DNA of 64,000 nt from Alkalilimnicola ehrlichii (GCF_003399765.1 NZ_NFZV01000003.1:1-64000), one strand, 5' to 3'; positions 30,914 to 45,234 are shown, numbered from the stretch's first letter. Notes: generated by a model from the letters alone, not told the origin. Program-made: numbers and translations.

Positions 30914-30918
30914 AGGGT

Positions 30919-32010
30919 CTAGCTGTTCTCGACGACTATTTTGGGAAAACGGCTGCCGTAATCGCGCACCTGCAACGCGAGCTTGGCGCCGACGCGACGA
31001 GCAATGTCGCGGTAAGCCAGGGCAATCTTACCTTCGGGTTCGGCAACTACGGTCGGTTTGCCGCCATCGGCCTGCTCCCGAATACGGATATCGAGCGGTA
31101 AGGATCCCAGCAAATCGACTTCGTACTGCTCTGCCATCCGCTGCCCGCCGCCGGCGCCGAAAATCGGTTCCTCGTGCCCGCATTGGCTGCAAATATGGGT
31201 ACTCATGTTTTCAACGATACCCAACACCGGCACGTTGACTTTCTGGAACATTTTAAGCCCCTTGCGAGCATCCAACAGGGCTATATCTTGTGGCGTCGTC
31301 ACGATAACCGCGCCACTCACCGGTACCTTTTGCGATAGGGTCAGTTGCACATCGCCAGTGCCGGGCGGCATATCGACAATTAAGTAATCGACCTCGTCCC
31401 AGCGGGTATCCCGCAGCAGTTGCTCTAGGGCCTGAGTTACCATCGGCCCGCGCCAAATCATCGGGGTTTCTTCGTCAACCAAAAAACCCGAGGACATCGA
31501 CTGTACGTCGTAGGCGCGCATCGGCAGAATCGATTTGCCGTCCGGCGAGTCCGGGCGACCGCTAAGACCAAGCATGCGCGGTTGATTCGGGCCATAGATA
31601 TCGGCGTCGAGTATACCGACCCGCGCACCCTCGGCAGTTAAGGCTAGCGCCAGATTAACGGCCGTGGTGGATTTACCGACCCCACCCTTGCCGGAGGCGA
31701 CAGCGATAATGTTTTTAACGCCCTTAACATTCGCCGCCGGGCTTTGTCCGCCATGCGCTTTAATGTCGGTGGTTATCGAGACCTCAACCTGGTCGACGCC
31801 GGGCAAGGCGGCGATGCGCTGAGTCAATTCGGCACGCAACGCATCGAACGTACTGCGTGCAGGAAAACCAAGCGCTAGCTCCACTGCCACACGACCGCTT
31901 TCGATACGAACGTCTTTTACGCTTTTCGTCGCAACCAGATCCTTGCCCAAATGGGGCTCGGTATAAGTGGCAATCGCCTGTTCGACGTTGCTGCGGCTGA
32001 CAGTGGTCAT
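30919..32010 (-). CDS. Iron-sulfur cluster carrier ATPase (Mrp/ApbC, NBP35 family)
   Basis: The 363-residue P-loop protein is thought to carry and deliver Fe-S clusters. The N-terminal DUF59-type domain (about 5-85) has LVATKSVKDVRIESGRVAVELALGFPA. The ATPase core has deviant Walker A ASGKGGVGKSTTAVNLALAL and YLIVDMPPGTGDVQLTLSQ. The bridging-cluster CxxC is THICSQCGHEEPIFGAGG. ATG 32010 is used because GGAGG lies 9 bases upstream; the ATG at 32019 touches the ribosome site. Its place in a molybdenum-cofactor cluster fits the Fe-S needs of MoaA and molybdoenzymes. Confidence 0.94.
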   Translation of the reverse strand: MTTVSRSNVEQAIATYTEPHLGKDLVATKSVKDVRIESGRVAVELALGFPARSTFDALRAELTQRIAALPGVDQVEVSITTDIKAHGGQSPAANVKGVKNIIAVASGKGGVGKSTTAVNLALALTAEGARVGILDADIYGPNQPRMLGLSGRPDSPDGKSILPMRAYDVQSMSSGFLVDEETPMIWRGPMVTQALEQLLRDTRWDEVDYLIVDMPPGTGDVQLTLSQKVPVSGAVIVTTPQDIALLDARKGLKMFQKVNVPVLGIVENMSTHICSQCGHEEPIFGAGGGQRMAEQYEVDLLGSLPLDIRIREQADGGKPTVVAEPEGKIALAYRDIARRVGAKLALQVRDYGSRFPKIVVENS

Positions 32011-32061
32011 TCTCAACATCCTCCGTCCGAGGCGGTGGTAACGCCCCGCGCGATCCTAAAA

Positions 32062-32589
32062 TTAATGCTCTCGCAAGCGCGGCAACAAGGTTACGAAGTT
32101 GCACGGCTTGATGCGTCGGTCGAGTTGCGGCTGCAATATTTTATCCCAACCGGTACGGCATGCGCCCGAAGATCCGGGCAGTACGAATAACAAGGTAGCG
32201 TTAGCAATACCGCCCAGGGCGCGCGATTGTAACGTAGAACTGCCGATTTCCTCCCAGGAGAGAAAACGAAACAGTTCGCCGAAGCCTTCCAGTTCCCGGT
32301 CAAGCAAGGGCCGCACGGCCTCTGGCGTTATGTCTCTGCCGGTAATGCCGGTGCCGCCGGTGGTAATAATGACTTGGACCTGCTCGTCGGCGATCCACTG
32401 CGACAGAATGGCGCGGATTTGATAGCGATCGTCCGGCGCGATGCGCTTCTCCGCCAGACGATGCCCGGCCTGCCGTATGCGTTCCACCAATATCCTCCCC
32501 GACGTGTCGTCGGCCTCGGTACGGGTGTCCGATACGGTCAGTACGGCAATATTCAAGGGTTGAAACTCAGGCGCTTGCTGCTGACTCAT
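32062..32589 (-). CDS. moaB: Molybdenum cofactor biosynthesis protein B
   Basis: The 175-residue MogA/MoaB-fold protein is implicated in molybdopterin adenylation. The MPT-binding glycine motif is VIITTGGTGITGRDITPEAVRPLLDRE. The family SDTR motif occurs as LTVSDTRTEADDTSG. The C-terminal LFVLPGSSGACRTGWDKILQPQLDRR is typical of MoaB. It lies between moaE (4-base gap) and mrp. Confidence 0.94.
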   Translation of the reverse strand: MSQQQAPEFQPLNIAVLTVSDTRTEADDTSGRILVERIRQAGHRLAEKRIAPDDRYQIRAILSQWIADEQVQVIITTGGTGITGRDITPEAVRPLLDRELEGFGELFRFLSWEEIGSSTLQSRALGGIANATLLFVLPGSSGACRTGWDKILQPQLDRRIKPCNFVTLLPRLREH

Positions 32590-32593
32590 CCGC

Positions 32594-33046
32594 TCACCCC
32601 TTTTCTGAGTTGTCGGCGGCTTGCGAGCCGGGCAGCGGCGTACCGTCCTGATAGGACTCGCTACCGTCGGTATAAAAGTCCTGCTTCCACACCGGCAAGC
32701 GCTCTTTTAAGGTATCGATGGCATAACGCGCGGCGTCGAATCCGTCGCCGCGATGGGCCGAGCGAACCACAATGAGTACGCTGTCTTCGCCCACGGCAAG
32801 ATTGCCGACCCGATGGACGATCCGGCAGGTGTGGATAGGAAACTTGGCGATGGTTTCCTGCTCCAACTCCAGCAGGACTTTCTCCGCCAACGGCTCGTAG
32901 GCGGTGTAACGCATTCCGCTAACGCCCTTGCCTTCGTGGTGGTCACGCACCGTACCGGAAAAAACCACCAGGGCGCCACTGGCATCGTTCGCCGTCTCGC
33001 GCAATAGGGCTTCTAAATCCAGCGGTTGCTCGGTAATACGGTTCAT
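32594..33046 (-). CDS. moaE: Molybdopterin synthase catalytic (large) subunit
   Basis: With MoaD it converts cyclic pyranopterin monophosphate to molybdopterin. It has 150 residues, starting MNRITEQPLDLEALL, with AGGAG 6 bases upstream; the longer frame to 33082 overlaps no ribosome site. Motifs are ALVVFSGTVRDHHEGKGVSGMRYTAYEPLAEK, HRVGNLAVGEDSVLIVVRSAHR and the catalytic-lysine region RLPVWKQDFYTDGSESY. Confidence 0.95.
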   Translation of the reverse strand: MNRITEQPLDLEALLRETANDASGALVVFSGTVRDHHEGKGVSGMRYTAYEPLAEKVLLELEQETIAKFPIHTCRIVHRVGNLAVGEDSVLIVVRSAHRGDGFDAARYAIDTLKERLPVWKQDFYTDGSESYQDGTPLPGSQAADNSEKG

Positions 33047-33082
33047 AAAAACTCCTGTCTCGGTCGCTGCGCTTGCTAACAT

Positions 33083-33325
33083 TCAGCCACCGCTGACCGG
33101 GGGCAGCAACACTAAAGCTTGGTTGGGGTCGATCGGCTGATCGCGGCGAATCAAACTATCCCCTTGCGCACAAGCAACCCGGGGCAGGTGCTCGGCTAGC
33201 TCCGGGTATTCGTCGCCCAGATGCCGTAACACCTCGGCAGCCTGCGCTCCGCTCGGAAGCCCCGCCAACTGCACGGTCGACTGGCCGACGACTTGCTGCA
33301 AAACACCATAAAACTGAATTTCCAC
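33083..33325 (-). CDS. moaD: Molybdopterin synthase sulfur-carrier (small) subunit
   Basis: The 80-residue beta-grasp protein resembles ubiquitin and ends in the double glycine PPVSGG that is adenylated and thiocarboxylated. It is the first gene of the molybdenum-cofactor run on the minus strand, 36 bases before moaE. MoaA and MoaC are not in this window, so early pathway genes lie elsewhere. Confidence 0.94.
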   Translation of the reverse strand: MEIQFYGVLQQVVGQSTVQLAGLPSGAQAAEVLRHLGDEYPELAEHLPRVACAQGDSLIRRDQPIDPNQALVLLPPVSGG

Positions 33326-33500
33326 CCTGCAGTGCTCCTCATTGCCGACAGGTCGAGATTATGGTTACCGATTAACCCAAAGGTGCGCCGCTACTGTCAA
33401 TGAGATTGGTCAAGAGAGGCGCCGCTTTAAGATACTGGATCACTTCCTCGCACTGCATGTGTCAAGCGATAACAGAGCATCCAGTGACCCAAAGGGATCA

Positions 33501-33528
33501 TTCAGCGTATTGGCCGCTTTGTTATAAT
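33501..33528 (+). promoter_or_regulatory. Sigma-70-like promoter before the membrane/repeat gene
   Basis: TATAAT at 33523-33528 is preceded by TTCAGC at 33501-33506 with a 16-base spacer. It lies about 50 bases before ATG 33581. The -10 is perfect and the -35 poor. Confidence 0.4.
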
Positions 33529-33580
33529 TGGGCAATAAAACCCGTCAGCACATCATAAGATTCGAAAGGGAATTCGTTCC

Positions 33581-33904
33581 GTGCAAACCGCTTCTCCCGC
33601 CGTAGCGCCCTTTTGGCAGCGCTTGCCGCAGTTCTTCGCTTATCCGTTCAAGCCCGCCGCATTCATTGTCGTCGCCACGTTAACGGCGCTATTTCTCGTT
33701 CTCCCGGTTAGTTTGCTGGGCGTTTTAGTCACACTGGCGTTATTTGCCTTTTTCACCAAGTATCTATTCGAGGTTCTCGACCGTTGCGGAGAGGGCTACT
33801 TGGACCCTCCCCCTCTGAATCGGGAAACCTTGCTCGAAGGCTACGGCATCGCTTTTAAACAACTCGCGCTGTTTATTCTGGTAGGCCTTTTATTCAAGGC
33901 TTGA
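33581..33904 (+). CDS. Multi-pass membrane protein, N-terminal half
   Basis: This is a 107-residue hydrophobic protein with several membrane helices (AAFIVVATLTALFLVLPVSLLGVLVTLALFAFF and LFILVGLLF). It ends at TGA 33902-33904, overlapping by four bases the frame at 33901 that continues the membrane region. Adding one base near 33895-33902 would join the two into a single protein (...GLLFKA-LIINVAGVFFG...). It is therefore probably the first half of one gene broken by a missing base. No specific function is known; the pattern resembles DUF4013-type membrane proteins. Confidence 0.55.
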   Translation: MQTASPAVAPFWQRLPQFFAYPFKPAAFIVVATLTALFLVLPVSLLGVLVTLALFAFFTKYLFEVLDRCGEGYLDPPPLNRETLLEGYGIAFKQLALFILVGLLFKA

Positions 33905-34824
33905 TCATAAATGTCGCCGGGGTGTTCTTCGGTATTGTATTTTTCGTCTTCTTCCTCGCAGCGCTGCCCGCAAGCGTAATGGTTTTGGCGGGTACACGGA
34001 GTGTCTTCTCGGCGCTGCACCCGATGTTACTGATCGGCCTTATCGCCCGCTTGGGATGGACGTACTGGTGTTTATACGGCTGCTTAATCCTGCTTAACGG
34101 TAGCAGCAGCCTCGTAGTGGCTCTGCTCTGGGACAAGGTGCCAGAAGCGGTATTGATGGCGGCCTGGGCGTTTAGCTCGTTTTACTTCATGGTGATCATG
34201 TACAGCCTGATGGGGTACGTGCTGTACCAGCACCATGACAAACTCGGTTACGCTCCCGACGCAGAAACCGGCGAGGACGATGCGGATCTTGCTTTATATA
34301 AACGCTTTCTTGCCGAGGGGCGCTACGACGCCGCGCGGGAAGAGTTGCGCGGCATACTGCAAAGCACGCCCGATAATCTGGAGTTACACCGGCAGTTCCA
34401 CCGGCTCTGCAAGCTAACCGGGGATAAATCCTCACTCCGCGGTCACGGTAACCACTTTATTCCGAAGTTAGTCGCGCAGGAACGTATCCGGGAAGCGGTA
34501 GAGACTTACGTGTCGTGTAAGCAGCTCGACCCCGATTTCCAGTTGAACGAACCGTCCGTCTATTTACCGCTGGCAAGACTGCTACGCGACCGGCGCGCCT
34601 TTCACGAAGCGATTCAGCTCATCAACGGATTTCATAAACGGTTTCCCAAGCACCCGAGTACGCCCAGCTTGTACCTGCTGGCCGCGCAAATTTTTCACAC
34701 CGAACTGAGCGAGCCGCAGCGTGCGGAAGCGATTCTTAAGTTCGTGCAGAAGTATTTTCCGGGCAATCCCGAAGCAGCATCAATCGCTCACTATTTACAT
34801 ATATTGGAGACGGCGCCCGGCTAA
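33901..34824 (+). CDS. Membrane protein with C-terminal TPR-like region
   Basis: The 307-residue frame begins at TTG 33901 without an obvious ribosome site. The first ~120 residues are membrane helices (GIVFFVFFLAALPASVMVLAG, MLLIGLIARLGWTYWCLYGCLILL, FSSFYFMVIMYSLMGYVL). The rest is a soluble helical repeat region resembling tetratricopeptide arrays (DLALYKRFLAEGRYDAAREELRGILQSTPDNLELHRQFHRL; RAEAILKFVQKYFPGNPEA). It is best read as the second part of the gene beginning at 33581. A scaffold or envelope role is a guess only. Confidence 0.6.
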   Translation: MIINVAGVFFGIVFFVFFLAALPASVMVLAGTRSVFSALHPMLLIGLIARLGWTYWCLYGCLILLNGSSSLVVALLWDKVPEAVLMAAWAFSSFYFMVIMYSLMGYVLYQHHDKLGYAPDAETGEDDADLALYKRFLAEGRYDAAREELRGILQSTPDNLELHRQFHRLCKLTGDKSSLRGHGNHFIPKLVAQERIREAVETYVSCKQLDPDFQLNEPSVYLPLARLLRDRRAFHEAIQLINGFHKRFPKHPSTPSLYLLAAQIFHTELSEPQRAEAILKFVQKYFPGNPEAASIAHYLHILETAPG

Positions 34825-34953
34825 CGCAGTCGGTCGAGCTGGGTGAATGGCATGACGCCTCCTGACGGAGCCTGTCTTCGCGTGCCTTCGCAGATAGATT
34901 TGCGGAGGCAGTGTTCCTGGGCGCGTTTACCGTGAGGGGCGAGTCGTTAGCCG

Positions 34954-36301
34954 TTACTTACCGATGCAAAAACTAGAGAAGATGCGACCTAGAAGATCGT
35001 CGGAAGTAAAGCGGCCGGTGATTTCACCTAAAGCTTCTTGTACTTGGCGCAGCTCTTCGGCAAGTAGTTCGCCGGCGGCAAACTCGACGAGTTGGCGACG
35101 ACCGGCTTGTAGGTGTTGTCCGGCCCGTTCCAGGGCATCGAGATGGCGACGGCGGGCGATAAAGCCGGTCTCGGATTCCTGATACCCCATGCACGCTTTT
35201 AGATGCTCGCGCAGCTCGGCCAAACCGTCGCCGGTCGCCGCGCTAACGTAAACTTCGATACCGAGCGCTCCTTCCTCAATACCCGCTGCGTGGCCGCTTA
35301 AATCGATCTTATTGCGAATGACCGTTAAGCCGACTTGGGCAGGCAAGCGGCCGGCAACCTCTCGCTCGGCCACGCCCGGCCCTTGGGCATCGTCGACTAC
35401 CAGCAAAACCCGATCGGCATTTGCGATAGCGTCCCAGGCACGACGGATTCCTTCTTGTTCGACGATATCCGCGCTATCGCGCAGACCCGCGGTATCGATA
35501 ACGTGCAGGGGCATGCCGTCGATTTGAATATGTTCCCGCAGGACGTCGCGTGTCGTCCCTTCGATATCTGTGACAATGGCGGCTTCATAACCGGCCAGAC
35601 GATTGAGCAAGCTCGACTTACCGGCGTTAGGTCGACCGGCAATGACCACCGTCATACCGTCGCGAAGCACCTGCCCCTGGCGGGCGCTCGCTCGGACGTC
35701 GGCAAGTGCCGCATCGATACGATCCAACCGCCGCTCGACTTCGCCATCCGTCAAGAAATCGATTTCTTCGTCCGGAAAGTCGATGGCGGATTCGACATAC
35801 ATGCGCAGCTCGATCACGGCGTCGACCAGGCTCTCTACCGTCTCGGAAAACGCACCTTGAAGGGAACGCATGGCCGCTCGTGCGCCAGCCTCGGTGCCCG
35901 CTGCAATCAAGTCCGCCACAGCCTCGGCTTGTGCGAGGTCGAGCTTACCGTTGAGAAATGCCCGTTCCGAGTACTCGCCGGGGCGCGCGAGGCGAGCGCC
36001 GAGCTCGGTCAGGCGACGCAGTAAACGATCCATGACAACCGGACCGCCATGCCCCTGAAGCTCTAGAACGTCTTCGCCGGTAAACGAGTGCGGAGCCGGA
36101 AAAACAAAGCGATGCCCTCGTCGAGGACATCGCCTTCGTTATCGCGGAAGCGGCGAAAGCTTGCCTGGCGCGGTGCCGGCACGCTACCCAAATGGCGTTC
36201 GCCAATTCGCGGGTAGCCGGCCCCGACACGCGCACTACGCCCACTCCGCCCTGACCGGGCGGAGTGGCGACGGCACAAATCGTATCGGTGCCGCCGCTCA
36301 C
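34954..36301 (-). CDS. mnmE: tRNA modification GTPase MnmE, frameshifted twice
   Basis: This is the partner of MnmG in wobble-uridine modification. The N-terminal tetrahydrofolate domain starts [27 protein letters not shown]. The G domain has [31 protein letters not shown] and DTAGLRD. The C-terminal catalytic Cys is in the terminal IFSSFCIGK. Two missing bases break the frame: in the run at 36187-36189 (ANAIW then [14 protein letters not shown]) and in the A5 run at 36100-36104 (EGIALFF then [21 protein letters not shown]). Restoring both gives a full-length protein of about 449 residues. Confidence 0.92.
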
Positions 36302-36305
36302 GGCG

Positions 36306-37964
36306 TTAAGCCTTATTCTTCTTGGTTTCGTTTCTACCCGGTTCCTTTTCGATGCGGCGGGTAATCACCCACTGCTGCGCAATCGACAAGACGTTGTTGG
36401 CCACCCAGTACAACACGAGGCCAGCCGGGAAGAAGGCAAAGAAGACCGTAAAGACGATGGGCAGTACCATCAGGATCTTCTGCTGGATCGGGTCCAACGG
36501 CGCTGGGTTAAGCTTTTGCTGTATCAGCATGGACACGCCCATCAACACCGGCAACACGAAGAACGGGTCCGGTACCGACAGGTCTTGAATCCAGAGAATA
36601 AACGGTGCTTGCCGCAGCTCCACACTTTCCAGCAAAACCCAGTAGAGGGCGATAAACACCGGGATTTGGACTAACACCGGTAAGCAACCGCCCAACGGGT
36701 TGATCTTTTCTTTCTTGTACAGCTCCATCATTTCCTGATTGAGCCGTTGACGATCTTCGCCGAAGCGCTCCTTCAGCTGCTGAAGCTTCGGCTGCAATTT
36801 CCGCATCCGCGCCATGGAGCGGAAACTGGTCTCCGAGAGCTTGTAGAAGACCAACTTGATCATCAAGGTCAGGATAATGATCGCCCAACCCCAGTTACCG
36901 ATGAGGTTGTAGATTCGCTCCAGCAACCAGAACAACGGCGCGGAAATAACGGTGAGGAAGCCATAATCCACAGTCAGATGTAAGCCCGGTGCGATCTCCC
37001 GTAACCGTGCCTGCTCTTTCGGCCCTACATACAACTGGCTGCTGAACACACCCTCACCGCCGGGCTCGATGGTCTGGCGCGGCGACGACATCCCCAGTAC
37101 ATAGTTGTTATCCGGTAGTGCCCGACTGTAGAAATGCTGCGGCTGTTCGCGCGGCGGAATCCAGGCACCTAAGAAATAGTGCTGAATCATGGCTGCCCAG
37201 CCGTCGGTGATGGTCCTGGACAGTCGGCTGTCGTCCATGTCGCTAAAGGAGATCTTTTGGTAACGATCTTCTTCGCTGTAGATCACACCGCCGGTGTAGG
37301 TATAGATGAAAAACATGCTCCGCCCGCCCGGATCGGGACTGCGACGCAGCTGCGTGTACTGATAAGCACGCCAAGGCTCGGCGCTTTCGTTCGCCACTTC
37401 GTGCCGAACGTCGATTAGGTAGCCGTCGCGGTGGAAGATATACCGTTTGGTAACGGTTACACCTTCCTCATTCGTCCACACCAAAGGAACTTCGAGCGTA
37501 TTCTCGCCTTCCTCCAGCCGGTACTCGGTCTGTTCGGCCCGATAATGCGCCATATGGGTCGGTGCATCGCCCTCTTCGACCTGTAAGCCGGACTGGGCAA
37601 TGAAGATCGGATGCTGCTCGTCGCTCATTAACTGGAATGGCGTAGGATCGTCCACCGTCACCGGATATTCGCGCAGCTTCACGGAGCGGATATCGCCGCC
37701 GAGGGTGTTGATTTCCACATCCAACAAATCAGTCACTACCCGGATCGTTTCCGCCTGGGGTAGTAAGGTCGGCGACGGGACAGTGGCCCGTTCCGGATCG
37801 GTAGCCGGGGCTGCTTCTTCCGGTGCCTCAGCGAACTCGGACGGCACTTCTTCCACGACCTCTTCGGTCGGCGCCGGTTGACGATAGTCCCTTTGCCATT
37901 CGCTCCACATCAACAGTGCAACGAAGATAAGGGCCATGTAGAGAAACAGGCGTTGGTTTTCCAT
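36306..37964 (-). CDS. yidC: Membrane protein insertase YidC
   Basis: The 552-residue inner-membrane insertase/chaperone works alone or with SecYEG. It has an N-terminal anchor [23 protein letters not shown], then a large periplasmic beta domain (about 60-330). The conserved five-helix core follows: IYNLIGNWGWAIIILTLMIKLVFYKLSETSFRSMARMRKLQPKLQQLKERFG, then QEMMELYKKEKINPLGGCLPVLVQIPVFIALYWVL. It ends in a basic tail. The gene overlaps the yidD stop by one base (TGATG). Confidence 0.98.
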   Translation of the reverse strand: MENQRLFLYMALIFVALLMWSEWQRDYRQPAPTEEVVEEVPSEFAEAPEEAAPATDPERATVPSPTLLPQAETIRVVTDLLDVEINTLGGDIRSVKLREYPVTVDDPTPFQLMSDEQHPIFIAQSGLQVEEGDAPTHMAHYRAEQTEYRLEEGENTLEVPLVWTNEEGVTVTKRYIFHRDGYLIDVRHEVANESAEPWRAYQYTQLRRSPDPGGRSMFFIYTYTGGVIYSEEDRYQKISFSDMDDSRLSRTITDGWAAMIQHYFLGAWIPPREQPQHFYSRALPDNNYVLGMSSPRQTIEPGGEGVFSSQLYVGPKEQARLREIAPGLHLTVDYGFLTVISAPLFWLLERIYNLIGNWGWAIIILTLMIKLVFYKLSETSFRSMARMRKLQPKLQQLKERFGEDRQRLNQEMMELYKKEKINPLGGCLPVLVQIPVFIALYWVLLESVELRQAPFILWIQDLSVPDPFFVLPVLMGVSMLIQQKLNPAPLDPIQQKILMVLPIVFTVFFAFFPAGLVLYWVANNVLSIAQQWVITRRIEKEPGRNETKKNKA

Positions 37965-38197
37965 CAGGATTTACCGAAGGGTGATTTATCCGGGACAGGG
38001 TCTACCCCACCAGGATGCCAGGGATGACAACGACAGACGCGGCGGACCGCGAGATAGGTTCCGGCTAGCGCGCCATGGCGACGAATCGCTTCAATGGCGT
38101 AATTCGAGCAACTGGGATGAAAACGACAGCGTGGCCCCAGCAATGGGCTGATGACCAGCTGGTAGATGCGCAGCAATAGAATCAGAACGCGACGCAT
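37964..38197 (-). CDS. yidD: Membrane protein insertion efficiency factor YidD
   Basis: The 77-residue protein belongs to the small amphipathic family. It starts [42 protein letters not shown]. The conserved cysteines and [15 protein letters not shown] are present. The ATG overlaps the rnpA stop codon (TAATG), typical of the rnpA-yidD-yidC arrangement. Longer in-frame starts lie inside rnpA and are less likely. Confidence 0.95.
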   Translation of the reverse strand: MRRVLILLLRIYQLVISPLLGPRCRFHPSCSNYAIEAIRRHGALAGTYLAVRRVCRCHPWHPGGVDPVPDKSPFGKS

Positions 38198-38580
38198 TAA
38201 CGTTTTAACCGCTGCCATACACGCGCCAGAGAACGCTGCAAGCATTCGTTGGACGCATCACGAGCGCTTGCCTTAGCCAAGACTACAAGATCCCACGACC
38301 CAAGCTCGCCTTGTATATGGCGAAAGCTCTCTCGGACCTGCCGCTTAATCCGGTTTCGACCGACGGCTCTGGGGATGGCGCGGCGCGCCACCGCCATGCC
38401 TAACCGCGGGTACCCTCGGTCATTATGAGCGGCGAGAACGGTAAAGTACTTATCTCCATAGCGCTTCGCGCCGGAGAAAACACGTTGGTACTCCCCCGGC
38501 CGCGTCAACCGCGCTTGCCGAGGGAACCGATTCCGAGCGGAGTCGTCAGGCGTAGCCAATTCACGCGCTGAGGCGTGCAC
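38197..38580 (-). CDS. rnpA: Ribonuclease P protein component
   Basis: RnpA is the protein cofactor of RNase P, which matures tRNA 5' ends. The core [34 protein letters not shown] and the RNR motif [16 protein letters not shown] are clear. The start is uncertain: GTG 38580 is chosen because it gives a short leader and overlaps rpmH by only 20 bases. The open frame continues to 38640 inside rpmH, and a TTG at 38559 is another option. Confidence 0.92.
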   Translation of the reverse strand: MHASARELATPDDSARNRFPRQARLTRPGEYQRVFSGAKRYGDKYFTVLAAHNDRGYPRLGMAVARRAIPRAVGRNRIKRQVRESFRHIQGELGSWDLVVLAKASARDASNECLQRSLARVWQRLKR

Positions 38581-38695
38581 GGCCCTTCGCACGACGGCGG
38601 TTGAGAACCTTACGGCCGTTTTTGGTGGCCATCCGAGCACGGAAGCCGTGAGTACGCTTGCGCTTGATAACGCTAGGTTGGAAAGTCCTCTTCAT
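38561..38695 (-). CDS. rpmH: 50S ribosomal protein L34
   Basis: The 44-residue, very basic protein [20 protein letters not shown]... ends [12 protein letters not shown]. The family sequence is unmistakable and full length. It leads the rpmH-rnpA-yidD-yidC-mnmE run. The 292-base gap to dnaA (38696-38987) carries the divergent promoters; no consensus DnaA box was found in it. Confidence 0.97.
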   Translation of the reverse strand: MKRTFQPSVIKRKRTHGFRARMATKNGRKVLNRRRAKGRARLSA

Positions 38696-38987
38696 GGCGG
38701 TATCCGGTATCCGTTTGCAGAGAAGAGTTTATGATTAACGAATGCAGCGAAAACCGAACACGTCCGACGAAGCGGTCGGCGTGTGTACGGCCTTCGTTGA
38801 TCCGCAGGGTCAACTGAGCCGGCGAATTTACTGCGAAAAGACCTCGACTGTCAATTTCCGTTTGAAGATAAAGCGACTTTTGTCCGATTAGGTCAACGCG
38901 GAATAATTCAGCATCTCCCTAGATTAGGCACCTTGGGGGTATAGACTCGTGCATCTGTTGATGCCCATATCGAGGGGGTTCGCGTTG

Positions 38988-40316
38988 GTGAACGAGTCTC
39001 TCTGGAAGAGCTGCCTCAGAAGACTGGAAAGGGAGATCCCTGACCAGCAATTGAATACCTGGATTCGTCCCTTGCAGGCACGGGAAGATACCGATTCTCT
39101 GCGGCTGTTCGCTCCTAATCGTTTTGTACTGGATTGGGTTAAGGCCCATTTTGCTAAAAGAATCAGCGAGATGCTCGCCGCCGAAAGGCCCGACAAGCCA
39201 CCTAAGCTTATATTGGAGATAGGTAGTAGCGCACCGCCAGCGCCGGGTCCGGCGGTTGTGACGCGCCGGAAAGAACGTCCGACCGCCAAGGCCTCGGATA
39301 GTAACTTAAACCCGAATTTTACCTTTGACGCCTTTGTCGAAGGTAAATCCAACCAGCTTGCGCGTGCTGCGAGCATGCAGGTGGTCGAAAACCCCGGCGG
39401 TGCGTACAACCCGCTGTTCCTATATGGCGGGGTAGGTTTAGGCAAAACCCACCTTATGCATGCTGTCGGCAACCAGATGCTGCGTAATCGGCCGGACGCC
39501 CGTGTGTTGTACCTGCACTCGGAGCGCTTTGTCGCCGATATGGTGAAGGCGCTTCAACACAACGCGATTAATGACTTCAAGCGCCACTACCGCTCGGTAG
39601 ACGCCTTGTTGATCGACGATATCCAGTTCTTTGCCGGCAAGGAGCGTTCGCAGGAGGAATTCTTCCACACCTTCAATGCGCTTTTGGAAGGACACCAACA
39701 GGTCATCATGACCTGCGATCGGTATCCGAAGGAAGTTAACGGTCTGGAAGAGCGCCTTAAGTCTCGCTTCGGCTGGGGTTTGACCGTGGCTATCGAGCCG
39801 CCTGAGTTGGAGACCCGGGTAGCGATTTTGATGAGCAAGGCGAGCAAGGAAGGTGTGGACCTGCCCGGCGACGTCGCATTCTTCATCGCTAAGCGGATCC
39901 GATCGAACATCCGCGAGCTTGAGGGTGCCTTACGTCGGGTAGTCGCTAATGCACACTTTACCGGTCAAGCCATTACCGTCGACTTCACGAAAGAAGCACT
40001 CCGCGATCTATTAGCGTTGCAGGACAAGCTTGTTACGATCGAGAACATCCAGAAGATGGTGGCCGAGTACTACAAGATCAGGGTCGCCGATTTATTGTCC
40101 AAACGGCGGACGCGCTCGATCACCCGGCCGCGACAGATTGCCATGTCGCTTGCCAAGGAGCTGACTAACCACAGCCTGCCGGAAATCGGCGATGCGTTTG
40201 GCGGCCGCGACCATACGACGGTCTTGCATGCCTGCCGAAAGGTAGAAGAGTTAAAAGAGAGCGATAACCGGATCAGCGATGACTACGCGATCCTGTTAAG
40301 AACATTGACGACATGA
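38988..40316 (+). CDS. dnaA: Chromosomal replication initiator DnaA
   Basis: This AAA+ initiator (442 residues from GTG 38988) melts the origin and loads the helicase. Domain I is [28 protein letters not shown]. The AAA+ domain has [49 protein letters not shown] and the sensor region. Domain IV has the DnaA signature [27 protein letters not shown] 38988 is preferred because GAGGGGG lies 9 bases upstream; an earlier in-frame GTG at 38949 lacks a ribosome site. Confidence 0.97.
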   Translation: MNESLWKSCLRRLEREIPDQQLNTWIRPLQAREDTDSLRLFAPNRFVLDWVKAHFAKRISEMLAAERPDKPPKLILEIGSSAPPAPGPAVVTRRKERPTAKASDSNLNPNFTFDAFVEGKSNQLARAASMQVVENPGGAYNPLFLYGGVGLGKTHLMHAVGNQMLRNRPDARVLYLHSERFVADMVKALQHNAINDFKRHYRSVDALLIDDIQFFAGKERSQEEFFHTFNALLEGHQQVIMTCDRYPKEVNGLEERLKSRFGWGLTVAIEPPELETRVAILMSKASKEGVDLPGDVAFFIAKRIRSNIRELEGALRRVVANAHFTGQAITVDFTKEALRDLLALQDKLVTIENIQKMVAEYYKIRVADLLSKRRTRSITRPRQIAMSLAKELTNHSLPEIGDAFGGRDHTTVLHACRKVEELKESDNRISDDYAILLRTLTT

Positions 40317-40542
40317 TGTGGATAAGTTGTGGTAAAGGGTGTGGAGAAAAGGGATCCAAAAGTTATCCACAATTTATCCTTGAGATGCACACGGGCTCAT
40401 ACAGAAGATGTGAGCCCCGATTTTCGCACCTAAGCAACTGTAAATAAAGTAAACTAACGAGTTATCCACAAATTCCGTGCGGCTCTACAATATCAACAAT
40501 CTTATCTATACATATATTTAATATAGAAACTGGACTGGCGCG
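40317..40542. other. Probable origin of replication (oriC) between dnaA and dnaN
   Basis: The gap has three perfect 9-mer DnaA boxes: TGTGGATAA at 40317-40325 (reverse), TTATCCACA at 40363-40371 and at 40462-40470. Weaker boxes include TTATCCTTG at 40374-40382. An AT-rich stretch at about 40488-40530, suitable as the unwinding element, lies next to dnaN. GATC sites are scarce, so Dam/SeqA-type control is not suggested. The dnaN promoter must lie in the same region. Confidence 0.75.
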
Positions 40543-45167
<4,625 letters not shown>

Positions 45168-45169
45168 TT

Positions 45170-45202
45170 AAAAAGGGCGGAGTTATAAACTCCGCCCTTT
45201 TT
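45170..45202. terminator. Bidirectional intrinsic terminator after gyrB
   Basis: AAAAAGGGCGGAGTT pairs with AACTCCGCCCTTTTT around ATA. It has A and T tracts on both sides, serving gyrB (+) and the convergent plsC gene (-). Confidence 0.9.
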
Positions 45203-45234
45203 AACCGTCTTATCCTCATAGACGAGTCCCAGAC

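Noticed and set aside
38696-38987. rpmH-dnaA gap as oriC
   Set aside because: No perfect DnaA box was found there, whereas the dnaA-dnaN gap has three plus an AT-rich tract.
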